This document shows, piece by piece, positions 47,093 to 59,227 of a stretch of DNA of 64,000 bases. Within the stretch, counting starts at the first letter, position 1. Each line of letters opens with the position of its first letter. The stretch is from positions 74,609,491 to 74,673,490 of the forward strand of contig CM040124.1 in NCBI GenBank assembly GCA_022559845.1. The letters run 5' to 3'. Source of the stretch: Amorphophallus konjac (lineage: Eukaryota; Streptophyta; Magnoliopsida; Alismatales; Araceae). The translations under genes were made by a program, and so were the position numbers. Under the pieces are notes generated by a model. It did no database searches. It saw nothing but the letters and a program-made list of their open reading frames with translations, and was not told the DNA's origin.

Positions 47093-49516
47093 TGTTAGGG
47101 TGCTAGGCCCGGATACAGAGGGGGGTGAATGTATCCTTCTACGAATAATGCCCAAATAAAAACTCAAATGCTAGACGCAATCACAGAATGAAACAAATTC
47201 AATTAAACTTATGAGCAAACACATGGAGCGCGCCTATCCAAGCATCTAGCGGAAGCAAGCACACAAAGCAAACCATTGCTCAATAGATTTTTAGGTGGTT
47301 CGGTCCTCCAGACCTACATCCACCCCTCACTCCCAACCGGAGTGAGGCTTCACTAGCAAACGCTAGAACCAAGCAGACTCAGTCTGCAATAGGTGCTGAC
47401 ACACAGCTTGACTAGGGGAACAAACTCCCCTCTTCCTCCCAACCGGAGGGACACCCCAAGTGACTCCTAGCCACTTGAAAACCAGAGGTCGAAGACCTCT
47501 CTTCCTCCAGACCAGGAGGGACCCCTGGACTTGCAACCCACAAGCCCAGAACCGGAGACAAGTCTCCCTTCCTCCAAACCGGAGGGAACCCACAAGTAGC
47601 TCCCAGCTACTTGCAACCGGAGATCAGATCTCCCTTCTCCTGACCCACTAGGAGGAACCCGACCTCAGTCCAGAGGATCGGAAGTACAAAGCTAACCAGA
47701 GAAACAAAAGGGAAAATAAGGAAACATAAAAAGCATAGCAACAAAAGCTGGAAATGAAACACAATAGTCATTCTGATTTGATCCATGAACAGACTGAACA
47801 TGTCTTCAATAGACTCTCTCCTCTTCTTCTTTTCTTCCTCTTCTTTCTTCTTCTTCTGCTCACTACTTCTCTTCTTTTTCTCTTTTTCTGGATCGAAGGG
47901 CTTTCTGCTCTCCAGGCTTCTTCTTCGATCAGCCTCCATCTGAAGATGAAGGCTCCAATATATACCAGCAGCAGTAGGGAGATAGGGCGTGTGCTTCCCA
48001 TGCCTTCCGTCTAGAAGATTCATCCTCGGATCACGTGCTCAGCACCCACCTCGGATCACGTGTCAGGTGCCAGCTTCGGGTCACGTGCCCATTCATCAGT
48101 ACGCTCAGCAACTGGAGTTGAGGTGGCGTCAACACACTTGCTCCAAAGGGTTGACGCAGCCTTCAAAGACATTCGACCAGCAAAACTCAAGTCTGCTGCG
48201 TTGACTCCATCAGCCTGCTGCTTTGACGCATCGGTGATCCAGTGAGCAACCAGCCTAGCCTTTTTAACAGTTGCGTCGACGCTGCTCCACTGCTGCGTTG
48301 ACGCATGGAGTATTTCTGACCAGGCCTCTGCTTCTTGAGTGGCTGAGTTGACGCAGCCTTTGCGTAGAGTTAACGCTGTGAGGAGTATCCGTGGATGCAT
48401 CTTCACTGGTGCGTGGACGCCTTAAGCTCCTAGCGTCGACCCTGTTCCCTTCAGCAACAAGAATGAAGTCATAAGATCTAAGTATGTACATTGTAGTGTA
48501 TATACTTCGAAAGAAACAGTCCAATGTATATACTTCAAGAACTCTAGACAACGGACGCTGTACAAGCTTTAGGCTTTGAACGCTTGAGCGATGTATAGAC
48601 TCTGAATCGATATGGCAGGCTATACAGACATGGGGTTCAGCTGAGGATGTATGGACTTTGACGAAGTGAAGCAGTGTACAGACTTTGAATCAAACCGATG
48701 TATAGACATTGAATTCGAAGACCACTGTGCAGACTTTGGATTTGAAGACCAGTGTGTAGACTTTAAGTTTTAACTGTGTATGTACAGACTTAAGGTGTGA
48801 AGACCATTGTGCAGACTTTGGAGAACAGTGGCCAATGTATAGACTTGATGGAGCGAAGCCAATGTGTAGACTTCACGCTGTACAGACTTTGCCAATATGA
48901 GACACTATACAGACTTTGTCAAGAGACTGGCTGTACAGACTTCAACATAGCTGCGATGTACAGGCTTTGACAAAGCAGCGTTGTACAGACTTGAAAGTTC
49001 AAGGCCACGATGTATAGACTTTGCCCAACGTGAAGCCAATGTACAGACTTGAAAGTCCACTTAGCTAATGTATAGACTTCAGGTGAAGATCAATGTATGG
49101 ACTTGTGAACAACCGATGAATGAACTGAGGGGTCGACCCATTAGCACAAAGGGTCGACGCACCACAGACCAGACCAATGAATAAAAGCAGCAAAGTTAAA
49201 GAGGCACCAAGCGTCAACGCAGCAGATCAAATATTTCTTACTGCTACCTCTGAAGTGCCTTGGCAGCGTCGACGCTGCAGTTCGATGGGTTGACGCTGCA
49301 GTATCAAACTGCAGTCTAAAAGCAACAGTAACATGACTGAACATAATCAAATATGCAATGCCATATCAGAACTTATGAAGAACTGCATTATGATCAGAAA
49401 GTGAATAATAGCATGATGACTCACACAGCAAGATGACTCACAGTGAATAACTCACTTCAAAGGCCAATCATCAAAACCACCATTAAAACCATCATCAAAA
49501 CCATAGGGGCACAACA
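47093..49516 (-). repeat. copia-B 5' LTR
   Basis: 2424 bases, nearly identical to 37648-40095. The TGTACAGACTT array is at about 48540-49110, and a deletion between ACGCA repeats near 49217 removes about 22 bases relative to the 3' copy. Confidence 0.94.
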
Positions 49517-49613
49517 GGACCGACCTGCAATATATTTCTTACATCATCATACATCAATATATGACTACGCTATCTAATAAAATTTGTGATTCGATTTTCA
49601 TGTATTAATTCAC

Positions 49614-50370
49614 CTGAGGTGTCTCTTGACGCTCAATTGATGGAGGTTGCATCAATCGCTCCCATGTTGTATCATCGTACGCATACGATGTGTCTCCACC
49701 CCCAATGACGAGGTCTTCATCTAAATTAACTTCATCATCACGTCCCGTTGTTGACTCGTCACCACCCAACTGCACATGGATGTCATCTCCCTCCCCCACT
49801 GCCTCTTGTACAGCTGATGCGAGAAAAGTATTAGGCCGTGGTGTCTCGCCAGGTTCTTCAGCCTCCTCGTCCAATTCTGCCTCACCACGCTCGGTTGTGG
49901 CTCTTGCAACCCATGCTACCATAGGGTCATCATCGTCTCGCAAGTACACAGCATCCGTTTGGTCGTAATCTCCCTCTCCTCTCCTTGTATCCATTTGCAC
50001 ATGCCGGACCTTTAGCCTCATGTTGTAATGAACATACACCATTTTGTCTAGCCTGCGGTGTGTCAGCCTATTCCTCAGCTTAGTATGCAAGAAGGAGAAC
50101 GTCGACCAATTCCGCTCACACCCACTCGACGAGGATGTTTGCGATAGAACTCTCATTGCGATCTTCCTTAATACGGGTGCACTTGTGCCGTAATTTAGCC
50201 ACCACTCAGCTGTGTTTAAGATAGATCACGTACAAATGCTTCTTCAACCGAGACACCCCTCCTCCCCGGTGTTCTATTTTACAATAATTACAACGCCAAC
50301 ACCTACGATTGCCATCCAACAAAACTCCGTATGACCACCCAATATCATTTGTTCGTTCCTTAGGAGCCAT
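49614..50370 (-). pseudogene. hAT transposase exon 1: BED finger joined to dimerisation domain, core deleted
   Basis: ATG at 50370-50368. The BED finger reads DIGWSYGVLLDG, CWRCNYC, GGGVSRLKKHL near 50340-50240. Shortly after, in a shifted frame, AEWWLNYGTSAPVLRKIA and SSSGCERNWSTFSFLHTK (about 50193-50085) are the start and core of the hAT dimerisation domain. An acidic linker runs to a splice donor CAG|GTGAAT at 49614/49613, with acceptor TTGCAG at 49525. The roughly 400-residue RNase-H-like catalytic core expected between them is absent. The result is a deletion derivative that could bind DNA or dimerise but not cut. Confidence 0.8.
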
Positions 50371-50399
50371 AGAGTGCTATCTCCAAAAATTAAGAAATA

Positions 50400-51170
50400 T
50401 AAATTATAAAAATATATTATTTCCCATCTACAACTAACAATGAAAATAATTTCATTATTTGCCTACCATGCAAGACTAAATTCAATATTTAATACATCTT
50501 AATATAATTTAGTTCTAAATAATATCATTATTTCTAAAACATACATATAAAGGTAATATTTATAATTAATACATATACATTAACTTTAAAATTATTTATC
50601 ACTAATTATATATTTAAAATTACATCTCTAATTAAATTACATTATACATATAAATTATAAACATCTCTAAGTAATTTACATTATACATATAAATTAACTT
50701 TAAAATTATTTATAAAATATTCAACACTAAACTTATATTTACATTAAAAATATGTCTACTTAAATTACATTATGCAATTAAATTAACTAATATACATTAT
50801 GCATTTAAAAATATTTTACATCTACAACTAATAATGATATTAATATCAATAATTCTACAACATGCAAGGCTAAATTTAAAATTTAATACATCTCAATTAA
50901 ATCTAATATTTAAACATGAATTAAATAACACATCAAAAATTAAATTTATTTCTACAACATGAATTAAATATTATTTATATTATTTCTACAAAATGAATTA
51001 AATAATACATCATAAAAATGATATTTCTACAACATAATTTAAATAAAAATTATATTATTTATATAACATGAATTAAATAATACATTAAAAATAATATTAA
51101 ATAATCTAATAAAATTTTTTCCTACATTTTTTAGATTAAGAATAAACTAAAAAAATATTTTTTATTTTAT
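50400..51170. other. AT-rich 5' flank of hAT gene, no gene seen
   Basis: Runs of ATTTAAATTA/ACATTATACAT-like sequence. Presumed untranslated or intergenic hAT DNA upstream of the BED exon. Confidence 0.6.
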
Positions 51171-51630
51171 TGCCCCCCCCTCGCCCCTGATCGGGCATGG
51201 CCGAGCCCCCCATCCCCCCCCACCCTCCCCCACCCCCCCGGTGGTAGACACCCCCCCCTCCACCCCTCACCCTCCCCCCTCTCCCTCCCCAATTAATTCA
51301 AAAAAAAAATTTAGGACACCTACCTCTGATCGCCGGTCGTCGTCGCCGTCCGCCGTCGTCCGCCGCCGCTCTGCACCGCCCACACACGCCGGCCACCGCC
51401 TTCAGCCCTCTGCGGATGCCAGAGACGCCCACACCCCTGCCCGCTAAATGGGCGGCCCGGCACGTTCGCGCCGTCCCGCACGTACCACGCCTCGACCCTC
51501 TCCGGTACGTTGCGGGACGCACGGGACCATGCGGTCCAGTGCGTCCCGGCCACGACCCACAGCCCGTGCGACCCGACGCCTGCCTGGGTCGGGTCGGGTC
51601 GTGCGGGTCGGGGCGGGATGGCAAACCATG
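51171..51630. repeat. hAT right end: C-rich tract, GC-rich subterminal region and inverted repeat
   Basis: Poly-C/CCT tracts (51171-51290) are followed by a GC-rich segment with many GGGTCG/CGGGTCG motifs and the 25-bp inverted repeat (51606-51630). Overlapping open frames on both strands are composition artefacts. Confidence 0.75.
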
Positions 51631-52097
51631 GTACACAGTAAATGACGACAGAATGCATGTCGTTAATTAGTTAAAGTATAAATAGCATAAGAAAGGATAT
51701 ATTAATAAAGATTACTAGGATATAACCACGATTTTGCTTCTTTCAGGGGCGTGAGGCAATAACAAAATGTAAAAGACGCCATGGTCATGAGCGTGGATTG
51801 CATAAAAGATGACTTAAACTAATTCATTAATTAAAAAAAATGAATAGTGCCATTTTTTCGACTAAAGAATTTTTGAAGAATAATTATATGGAAAAATAGA
51901 GAAAAATAGAAAATTAATACTCCTAAAATTTCTCATCTAGATCATATCCCGAAAAAAAGATAAAAGTCCTAGAAGATTCTAACACTTAAGTTATTATGTG
52001 TTTCGGACTGTTGATAAAGGGAACACTAATACCATTAGGATTGCTACTATGAATGCTATTCCCAATCGAACTCCAACCCTATAGGGTCTCCAAAACC

Positions 52098-52106
52098 CTA
52101 TAAATA
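52098..52106 (+). promoter_or_regulatory. TATA box of G1 5' LTR
   Basis: CTATAAATA followed by a T/C-rich leader; the equivalent in the 3' LTR is ATATAAATA at 60318-60326. Confidence 0.65.
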
Positions 52107-52839
52107 CCAACCCCTTCGAGCCAATCTATTAGCTTTTTCTTCATCAAACATACTGTTGTGTTTTTCTCTCCCAACAACCTGCTGCTGTTGCAAAGTTCTT
52201 CAAAGTGTCGTAGGAGCCTTCTGCTTCTTTGGGCCAAAGGGGGCTGCGCTACTATCTTCTTCATACGGAAACGTGGGAGAACTATCTTCTTCTTCCTCTT
52301 CCTTCTGCGAGTAGTCTGCGACAGGAAGGGTGCAAGAAGTCTTCTTCTTCTTGCTGAAGGAAGGCCGTCGTCTTCCTTGGGTGTTCTCTTGTGCGTGAAA
52401 CCATCAACGGCTAAGATACATACTTATCATTGAGTACTGCTACTGCTGATTTGCCTCCGATTGAAAAAGGGGCTATCATCTTCTTCTTGATATCTAGTGA
52501 ATCGATTTTGGTTCCTATTCTTCATCCTCTTCACGTTTCTAGCATCTACAACCAACCCAGGTAGGTTTTCTCAAGATTCATGCAAAACTTAGTTAATAAC
52601 AAGTAATTGCATATATATAGTTTGATCTTGATCCGTTGTTTTGATTTAACGACTTTTTAGTTAGTCAAAGACTATGATCACACATCGTCTAAAATTCAAT
52701 AACCATGAACCTTCAAATCTGAATTAATGCATGAGCATCCTAGAAAATTCGTGCTATTTGTCTCTGTATATAACCATATCTCTAGATTCTTGATTGAAAA
52801 TACCCCAAAATCCATGTTATTGACATATGACTATAAATA

Positions 52840-53190
52840 ACGACCGTGCTGATGCCGTCAATTGAAACGGACGCCCTCACCCACAGGCGTCAACTTAGTG
52901 AAAACCCGATGGATTTTCATATCGTGAAATCTACTTGATTATTGAAATGACGACATAGACCATGCCGTCAGTTTTCTATAAGACGCCTACAACTAAGGCG
53001 TTATTCACTGAATTAAAGACTTGATCTAAGTCGTCATTTATATAATATCTGAATTTTTTTGAATGTTTTAAAAATCATTGTGTTAACAATATAACGACGG
53101 CGTGAATAGTCGTCATATTTGGAACTGACGACCTTGCCAAAGGCGTCAATTCCTGAAATGAAGACTTAATCACAGGCGTCAATTTATTGA
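52840..53190 (+). repeat. mini-hairpin array in G1 5' LTR
   Basis: Units of the type (A)ACGACC/GACGCC ... GGCGTC/GTCGT at about 52849, 52872, 52949, 52982-53001, 53027 and 53126-53150, many followed by AATTT/ATTT. The 3' LTR has the same set at 61060-61410. Confidence 0.75.
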
Positions 53191-54646
53191 TTTACTAATT
53201 TCACGGATTCCTATAACCCACGGTGAGTGAGTTAATTGCTAAGGCACTATATTTCCATTCCGTGAATATAGTCCCACGTTTCACATTATTTTTTTATTCG
53301 ATTACCCATTATTTCTCGGTGATAGATGAATCCTCCGCGGGACATTCCGATCATTCGGACTGGTGACTTTATCATAAAGACCTCCGTAAGACTTCGCTGG
53401 CTTTGGATTCCCTCAAAGCAGCCGAGCTGGTTGTACCATTAAAACCCATGACACTACTTAATCACCATGTCACTCTAAAGAAACATGGTGTACCGACCCT
53501 CACGACATGCTGTTTGTATGCCATGAGAATATTCTTGAAATAATGGGATGGGTAATCTATACCATTTATATCCTTTAAGAAAAGTGTGCCATACTTGTGG
53601 ACACTAATTCTATCCACCTTATCATGTACAAGAACAAGCGACCATGTTCATGTGGGCGCTTACTCTTATTGTCATAGCACCCAAGTTAGGGAGCCAATTC
53701 CACCTAGTTTTATCGTTGATCATGATTATACCGTTACTATCATCGTTATACAACATGTTCAAATCCTTGAAATGCTATTCCACAAAGATCTACCTTAAAG
53801 TTATACAAGTTTATTCCTTGAAACTCCATATTGGCTATAACTTTAGTGGATGTCAAAAAATACACGATCAATGCCTGTGCATATAGGGCCCGATCTGGTC
53901 CTGGGAGGAGCACCCGAAAGTACTAGTGCCCATAGGAGTTGTAATGATCACGGTGTGGCATTACACCGAAGTGCATGACTAGCTTGATTAGACATTCCAC
54001 AATCTCATACTCGACTTGACATGACATGACTTGCATGACCCGGAAAGGGTATTTATATACTTGCTTGAAACACGATAGCCAATTCCCGACATGACATGAT
54101 GAATATACTTGCTTGAATATCTTGACATTTATTGATATAAGTTCTTGAAAGACATGCTAGTTCACTCAATTATCTCTTGTTATACTCTCTCTCTCTTGTC
54201 GTTTTACGCAAACATGCATAGCTTTATTGCATTCATGTAACATGTAATTTACTTAAAGCAAGCTAGCTCTTGAGATATAATTCCTACTGAGCGTTCGCTC
54301 ATCTAGTGTTTTCCCCTATTTTTCAGGTAAGTCCAATGATGAGACTCAATTGGATGGGGAAGGTCAAGAGTGAAGAGATTAGAGCTCTCCGTCTATCCAA
54401 GCGTTTACTAATCTTATCTTTCTAATTTCTTGAGTCAATCATTATACTTTTTCCTTTTATTGAGTCTTGACATTTTCATTTGTAATAGAAGTACTTTGAG
54501 GTTGTGATTGAATAAAGGACTGGGTTATCTTTACTTTTGCGCACTCTGTCTTTGTGTTGAATACACTAACGCTCTGATTGACATGATCGATATAAACTTG
54601 TCACGCACTCCGGGTTCCTTCCGCGCTCGGGGCGTGACAGTTTTTG

Positions 54647-54658
54647 TGGTATCAGAGC
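54647..54658 (+). other. G1 primer binding site
   Basis: TGGTATCAGAGC seven bases after the LTR end at 54639; initiator Met-tRNA type. Confidence 0.9.
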
Positions 54659-54809
54659 CTAGGATATTCAATTCCTAGGAAACCCAAGTCCAAGGATAGG
54701 TTTAAACCTTTAACCGGTGAGATTGGTTAGAACCAAGGGTTAAGTTAACTTAGAATCAAAACCTTTGAACATCATCACATATTAATATAGTTATTGTAAT
54801 TGTAGGACA

Positions 54810-55740
54810 ATGGCTGCCGAACGTGCCCAGTGGCGCAACATGCAACGCACTCTGCAAGGCATGACCCAGGCACTTCAACAAGTGGCACAAGGAGGTGCAC
54901 ATCGTGGTGCAGGAAATCTCCACCAAAGCTTCAAGAACATGAACCCTCCTAAGTTCATGGGATCCCCTGATCTGGATGACGCTGAGCACTGGATCCGGGA
55001 GACCGAACGTATCTTTCAGGTTATGCAATGCACGGACCAAGAAAAGGTCTTGTTAGCAACGTTTCAATTGGAAAGGGATGCCCGCTGCTGGTGGGAGTCG
55101 GTAGAAGCCACATTAGATCAAGGACAAGTTACTTGGGGGGAGTTTGTTGAACATTTCAACAATAAATATTTTTCGGACCGAGTCCAGGAGAAGAAGGCCG
55201 CCGAGTTCGCCGCACTCAAGCAACGATCATTATCGGTGGCCGAGTATGAGGCATAATTCTTGAGGTTATCCCGGTACGCTAAGCATTTAGTCAGTATCGA
55301 GAAAATGAAAGCTAGAAGGTTTCTAAATGGGCTCAGGCCCCAGTTTATCACACAACTGGCCCCGATGGACATACAAGTCTATTCGGAGATGGTACGACGA
55401 GCCCAGCTACTGGAGGATGCCCCGGAACTATCTGATAGGATCCGTGGGAGAGACAAGAAGGAGAATGTTACTAGCTCCGGCACTTTCAAACCCAATTTCA
55501 ACAAGAGAAGGCCAAGTAATAGAGGAGAGTCTTCTCAGGAGAAGAAAGTCAAAAAGATTAACAAGCCGTTCTCCATCACCACCACACCTTCTAAAGTGGT
55601 GTGTAAACACTGTGACAACGCCGGACATAAGGCCGAAGAATGTTAGAGGAAACTTGGAGCGTGTCTCCGTTGTGGGAGCCGTGATCATCGGATTCCCGAC
55701 TGTCCCCTACTCAATGATCAAGCCGGTGATGGGAAGCGCC
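54810..55740 (+). pseudogene. G1 gag
   Basis: Starts MAAERAQWRNMQRTLQGM at 54810, 151 bases after the PBS. The Retrotrans_gag domain is about 54940-55370 (NPPKFMGSPDLDDAEHWI, FQLERDARCWWESV, YFSDRVQEKKAAEF). An in-frame TAA is at 55254-55256. A basic Ser/Asn linker precedes two intact knuckles, CKHCDNAGHKAEEC (near 55603) and CLRCGSRDHRIPDC (near 55662), with a TAG between them (55644-55646) where Tekay-type Gags usually have tryptophan. It is about 60 percent alike by eye to G2 Gag in the conserved blocks. Confidence 0.92.
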
Positions 55741-58700
55741 CGGTGACAAAGAATGCACGTCTCCAAGCTATTAAGGAGACATAACAAGATGAAGGCGGTC
55801 TAGTGGAAGGTACATTGAAAGTTTGTTCCAAGTCTGCATATGTCTTATTTGATACTGGTGCCTCGCATTCTTTTATTTCTAAGAAGTTTGCTAATCCATT
55901 AACCATGGAACCGGAATGGATGAAATTAGTTCTTTCAACTCCTCTCGGAAGCGAAGTTGACCTTACTCACCATTATCAAAACTGTGAAGTCTTGGTAAAA
56001 GGAAGAAATCTTCCTATCAACCTCATATGTTTAGACCTAAAGGAATATGAAGTCATATTGGGAGCAGATTGGTTATCTAAGTATCAGGCAACTATGGATT
56101 GCCGTAACAACAAAGTTACTTTCAAAGACTTTCCGGAACTGGTCTATACTAGCCCTAAGAGTCGGATCAAGTCACCTCTTATTTCGGCTCTCCGAGCTAG
56201 CAAGCTTAATAAGGAAAGGATGTGTATCTTTCCTTGCGTTTGTCACCATTAAGGAGACTAAGAAGACTAAGCTAGAAGACATCCCAGTTGTACAAGAATT
56301 TCTGGACGTGTTTCTGGAAGATTTGCCTGGATTACCCCCACAAAGAGAAGTGGCCTTCACCATCGACTTGATCCCTGGTGTTGGCCCAGTTTCTAGGGCA
56401 CCTTATAGGATGTCCCCTGCCGAACTCAAGGATCTAAATGAGCAATTGATGGAACTTCTCAAGAAAGGATTTATCAGACCAAGCACTTCCCCATGGGGAG
56501 CACCTGTGTTATTTGTAAAGAAGAAAGATGGATCCATGAGGTTATGCATCGACTATCGATAGTTGAATCATCTCACCATCAAGAACACGTATCCACTGCC
56601 GAGAATCGATGAGTTATTTGATCAAATATCTGGATCCAAGTATTTTTAGAAGATTGATCTCAGGTCGGAATATGACCAACTAAGGATCAAGGATGAGGAC
56701 ATTTATAGGACCACATTCAGAAGCAGGTATGGGCACTATGAATTTGTTGTTATGCCTTTTGGACTAACAAATGCCCTGCTGCCTTTATGCAGTTGATGAA
56801 TAGTATATTCAGGCCTCATCTAGATCAATTCATAGTGATTTTCATTGATGATATACTAATCTATTCAAAGACCAAGGAAGAGCACGAGGATTATTTGAGA
56901 ATTGCATTACAGATATTGAGGATGAATCAGTTATATGCAAAGCTCAGTAAATGTGAATTCTGGTTAGAAGAAGTATCTTTCTTGGGGCATGTTATATCAA
57001 AAGACGGTTTATCCGTAGATCCATCGAAGGTTGAAGCTGTAAAGGATTGGGAAAGACCGACCAATGCTAGCGAGATCTGTAGTTTCTTGGGTCTTGCGGG
57101 CTACTACCGGCGATTCATCAAGGATTTCTCCAAGATCGTCGTACCACTCACTAGGCTAACTCGCAAGGAGATCCGTTACGAATGGAGTGAGGAATGTGAA
57201 AGAAGCTTTCAAGCTCTCAAGGATCACCTAACTTCAGCCCCGGTCTTAGCTCTACCAGTTGAAGGAGAGAAGTTTGAGGTATACACTGATGCATCTGGCA
57301 TTGGTCTCGGATGTGTCTTAATGCAACAAGGAAGAGTTATAGCTTACTCTTCTCGCCAATTGAAGAAGCATGAAGAGAACTACCCAGTTCATGACTTGGA
57401 GTTGGCCGCGGTAATATTTGGATTAAAAATATGGAGGCATTACCTATACGGAGTGCAGTTTACAGTATATTCTGACCATAAGAGTCTCAAGTATCTCTTC
57501 TCTCAGAAGGAATTAAATATGAGGCAAAGACGTTGGCTAGAATATCTCAAGGATTTCGACTTCATAATACAATATCATCCTGGAAAGGGTAATCCTGTAG
57601 CCGATGCCCTCAGTCGAAAGCCAAGAGCGATTTTAGCAAATTGTATGATTCAGGAGTAGAAGTTGCTAGAACAATTCTCTAAACTTGATATAAGCCTGGA
57701 CAAGGAGAACAAGTGTGTTACACTATCCCATATAAGCATACTGCCAGATCTACTCTCAGAAATACAAGGACTACAAGATAAGGATCCATTATTAGTGGAA
57801 ATCAAGGACAAAATTGAAGAACAATCTGAGTTCAAATTAGCATCAGATGGAAGATTGATGTTCAGGAATAGAACATGTATACCAGATTATCCAGAGCTAA
57901 AGAAGAAAATCTTAGATGAAGCTCACAGATCAAGGTACACGATTCATCCAGGGTCTACCAAAATGTACCAAGATTTGGCCTAATATGAAAAGAGAAGTAG
58001 CGGACTTTGTGTCTCGCTGTCTCACATGCCAACAAGTCAAGGCCGAACACCAAAAGCCTGCCGGTAAGCTACATCCTCTAGATATTCCCAAATGGAAGTG
58101 GGAGGATATCGATATGGACTTCATTATGGGTCTGTCTAAATCAAAAGGGGGATATGATGGAATATGGGTCATCATCGACCGTTTGACTAAGTCGGCACAT
58201 TTCTTGCCAATCAAGAGTCGATGGTCGGTTGATGTTCTTGCTGCTTTATACATCAAGGAGATAGTCAGATTACATGGAATTCCTGTCTCAATCGTGTCTG
58301 ACCGAGACCCACGGTTTACTTATCATTTTTGGAAGGGTCTACAACATTCGTTGGGGACTAGGCTCAATTTTAGTACTGCTTTTCATCCTCAGACGGATGG
58401 TCAGACTGAAAGAACAAATCAGGTGGTAGAAGATATGCTCAGGGCTTGCATCATCAATTTTGGTGGAAGCTGGCATGATCACTTGCCTTTGGTCAAATTT
58501 GCATACAATAATAGTTACCAGGCAAGCATACAAATGGCACCTTTCGAAGCCTTATACGGAAGGAGTTGTCGATCACCCTTGTGTTGGAATGAAGTTGGCA
58601 AAAAGTAACTATTAGGCCCAGACATGGTAAGGGATACCACTGAAAAGATTCAGCTCATTAGAGAAAGACTTCAAGTAGCTCAATCTAGACAAAAGGCTTA

Positions 58701-59151
58701 TGCTGATACAAGAAGAAGAGATCTCAAATTCCAAGTTGGAGATCATGTATTTCTCAAGATATCACCTGGACGTGGAGTAAGAAGATTTGGTGTTAAGGAC
58801 AAGCTTACGCCGAGATTTATCGGACCTTTTGAGATACTGGAAAGAGTTGGCGAGGTTGCTTACCGCGTCGCTTTACCTCCTCAATTGTCCGAAGTTCATA
58901 ATGTATTCCACGTATCCATGTTGAAGAAGTATGTGCACGGTCCGACACATATCATCGATCATGGAGACCTGGTGATTCAAAGGGATCTCACCTATGAACA
59001 AAAGCCCATGAAGATCCTCGATAGCGAAGTACGAACATTAAAGAGCAAAGTTATTCCCATGGTCAAGGTACAATGGAGTAAAAGCTCAGAACACGAAGCC
59101 ACATGGGAGACCGATGAGTCTATGAGGAAACGATTCCCCGAATTATTCTAA
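55741..59151 (+). pseudogene. G1 pol: protease, RT, RNase H, integrase, chromodomain-like tail
   Basis: A TAA near 55782 precedes protease LFDTGASHSFIS (55846). RT: RLCIDYR (near 56541, then TAG) and [11 protein letters not shown] (near 56836). RNase [15 protein letters not shown] (57277). Integrase: HRSRYTIHPGSTKMYQDL, CLTCQQVKAEH, MDFIMGLSK (58114), SDRDPRF (58299), HPQTDGQTERTNQVVEDM (58384). The C-terminus EATWETDESMRKRFPELF is the Tekay chromodomain-like end; stop at 59149-59151. Frameshifts lie near 56215 and 56773. At about 57976 a small deletion removes the residues around the conserved Trp-Trp before the C-x2-C. Further stops are at 56560, 56647, 57657 and 58606. Confidence 0.92.
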
Positions 59152-59212
59152 AAAGATATGTACTCTACACTCTCCACGTTTATACGCGATTGAATTTGGG
59201 GACCAAATTCTT

Positions 59213-59227
59213 TTAAGTGGGGGAGGG
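59213..59227 (+). other. G1 polypurine tract
   Basis: AAGTGGGGGAGGG immediately before the 3' LTR start TGTAGCAACC at 59228; the same tract precedes the G2 3' LTR. Confidence 0.88.

Larger units (their letters stand above)
37648..49516 (-). mobile_element. copia-B: gag-only Sirevirus-like retrotransposon
   Basis: LTRs of 2.4 kb at 37648-40095 and 47093-49516 start TGTTGTGCCC and end CACCCTAACA on the minus strand. Flanking 5-mers are AGACC (37643-37647) and GGACC (49517-49521). A Met-tRNA PBS, a polypurine tract and a long gag are present. No protease, integrase, RT or RNase H is found in the 7 kb internal region, so it needs proteins from another element. The LTRs look nearly identical apart from a deletion of about 22 bases near 49217, which suggests a fairly young insertion. 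It disrupts exon 2 of the hAT gene. Confidence 0.93.
35276..51630 (-). mobile_element. hAT-superfamily DNA transposon (about 4.5 kb) enlarged by copia-B
   Basis: The ends CAAGGTTTGACGACCCGG (35276) and, from the other strand, CATGGTTTGCCATCCCGC (51630) form an imperfect terminal inverted repeat of about 25 bases. Flanking 8-mers are GTACAAAG (35268-35275) and GTACACAG (51631-51638); the empty site in the 3' LTR reads GTACAAAG. An 8-bp duplication, CA(A/T)G-type ends, BED fingers and a hAT dimerisation domain identify the superfamily. The transposase lacks its catalytic core, so the copy is non-autonomous. Confidence 0.9.
34652..54639 (+). repeat. G1 5' LTR, interrupted by the hAT
   Basis: LTR parts 34652-35275 and 51639-54639 match 59228-59850 and 59850-62842 of the 3' LTR. 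TATA box CTATAAATA is at 52098-52106. Differences from the 3' copy are few; one is an 18-bp difference near 54485 (present here, absent near 62703). Confidence 0.93.

Noticed and set aside
51241..51670. Several overlapping GC-rich open frames on both strands
   Set aside because: They lie in the subterminal repeats of the hAT right end; frames on both strands are a composition effect.
54756..55688. Minus-strand frames opposite G1 gag
   Set aside because: Antisense shadows of gag.
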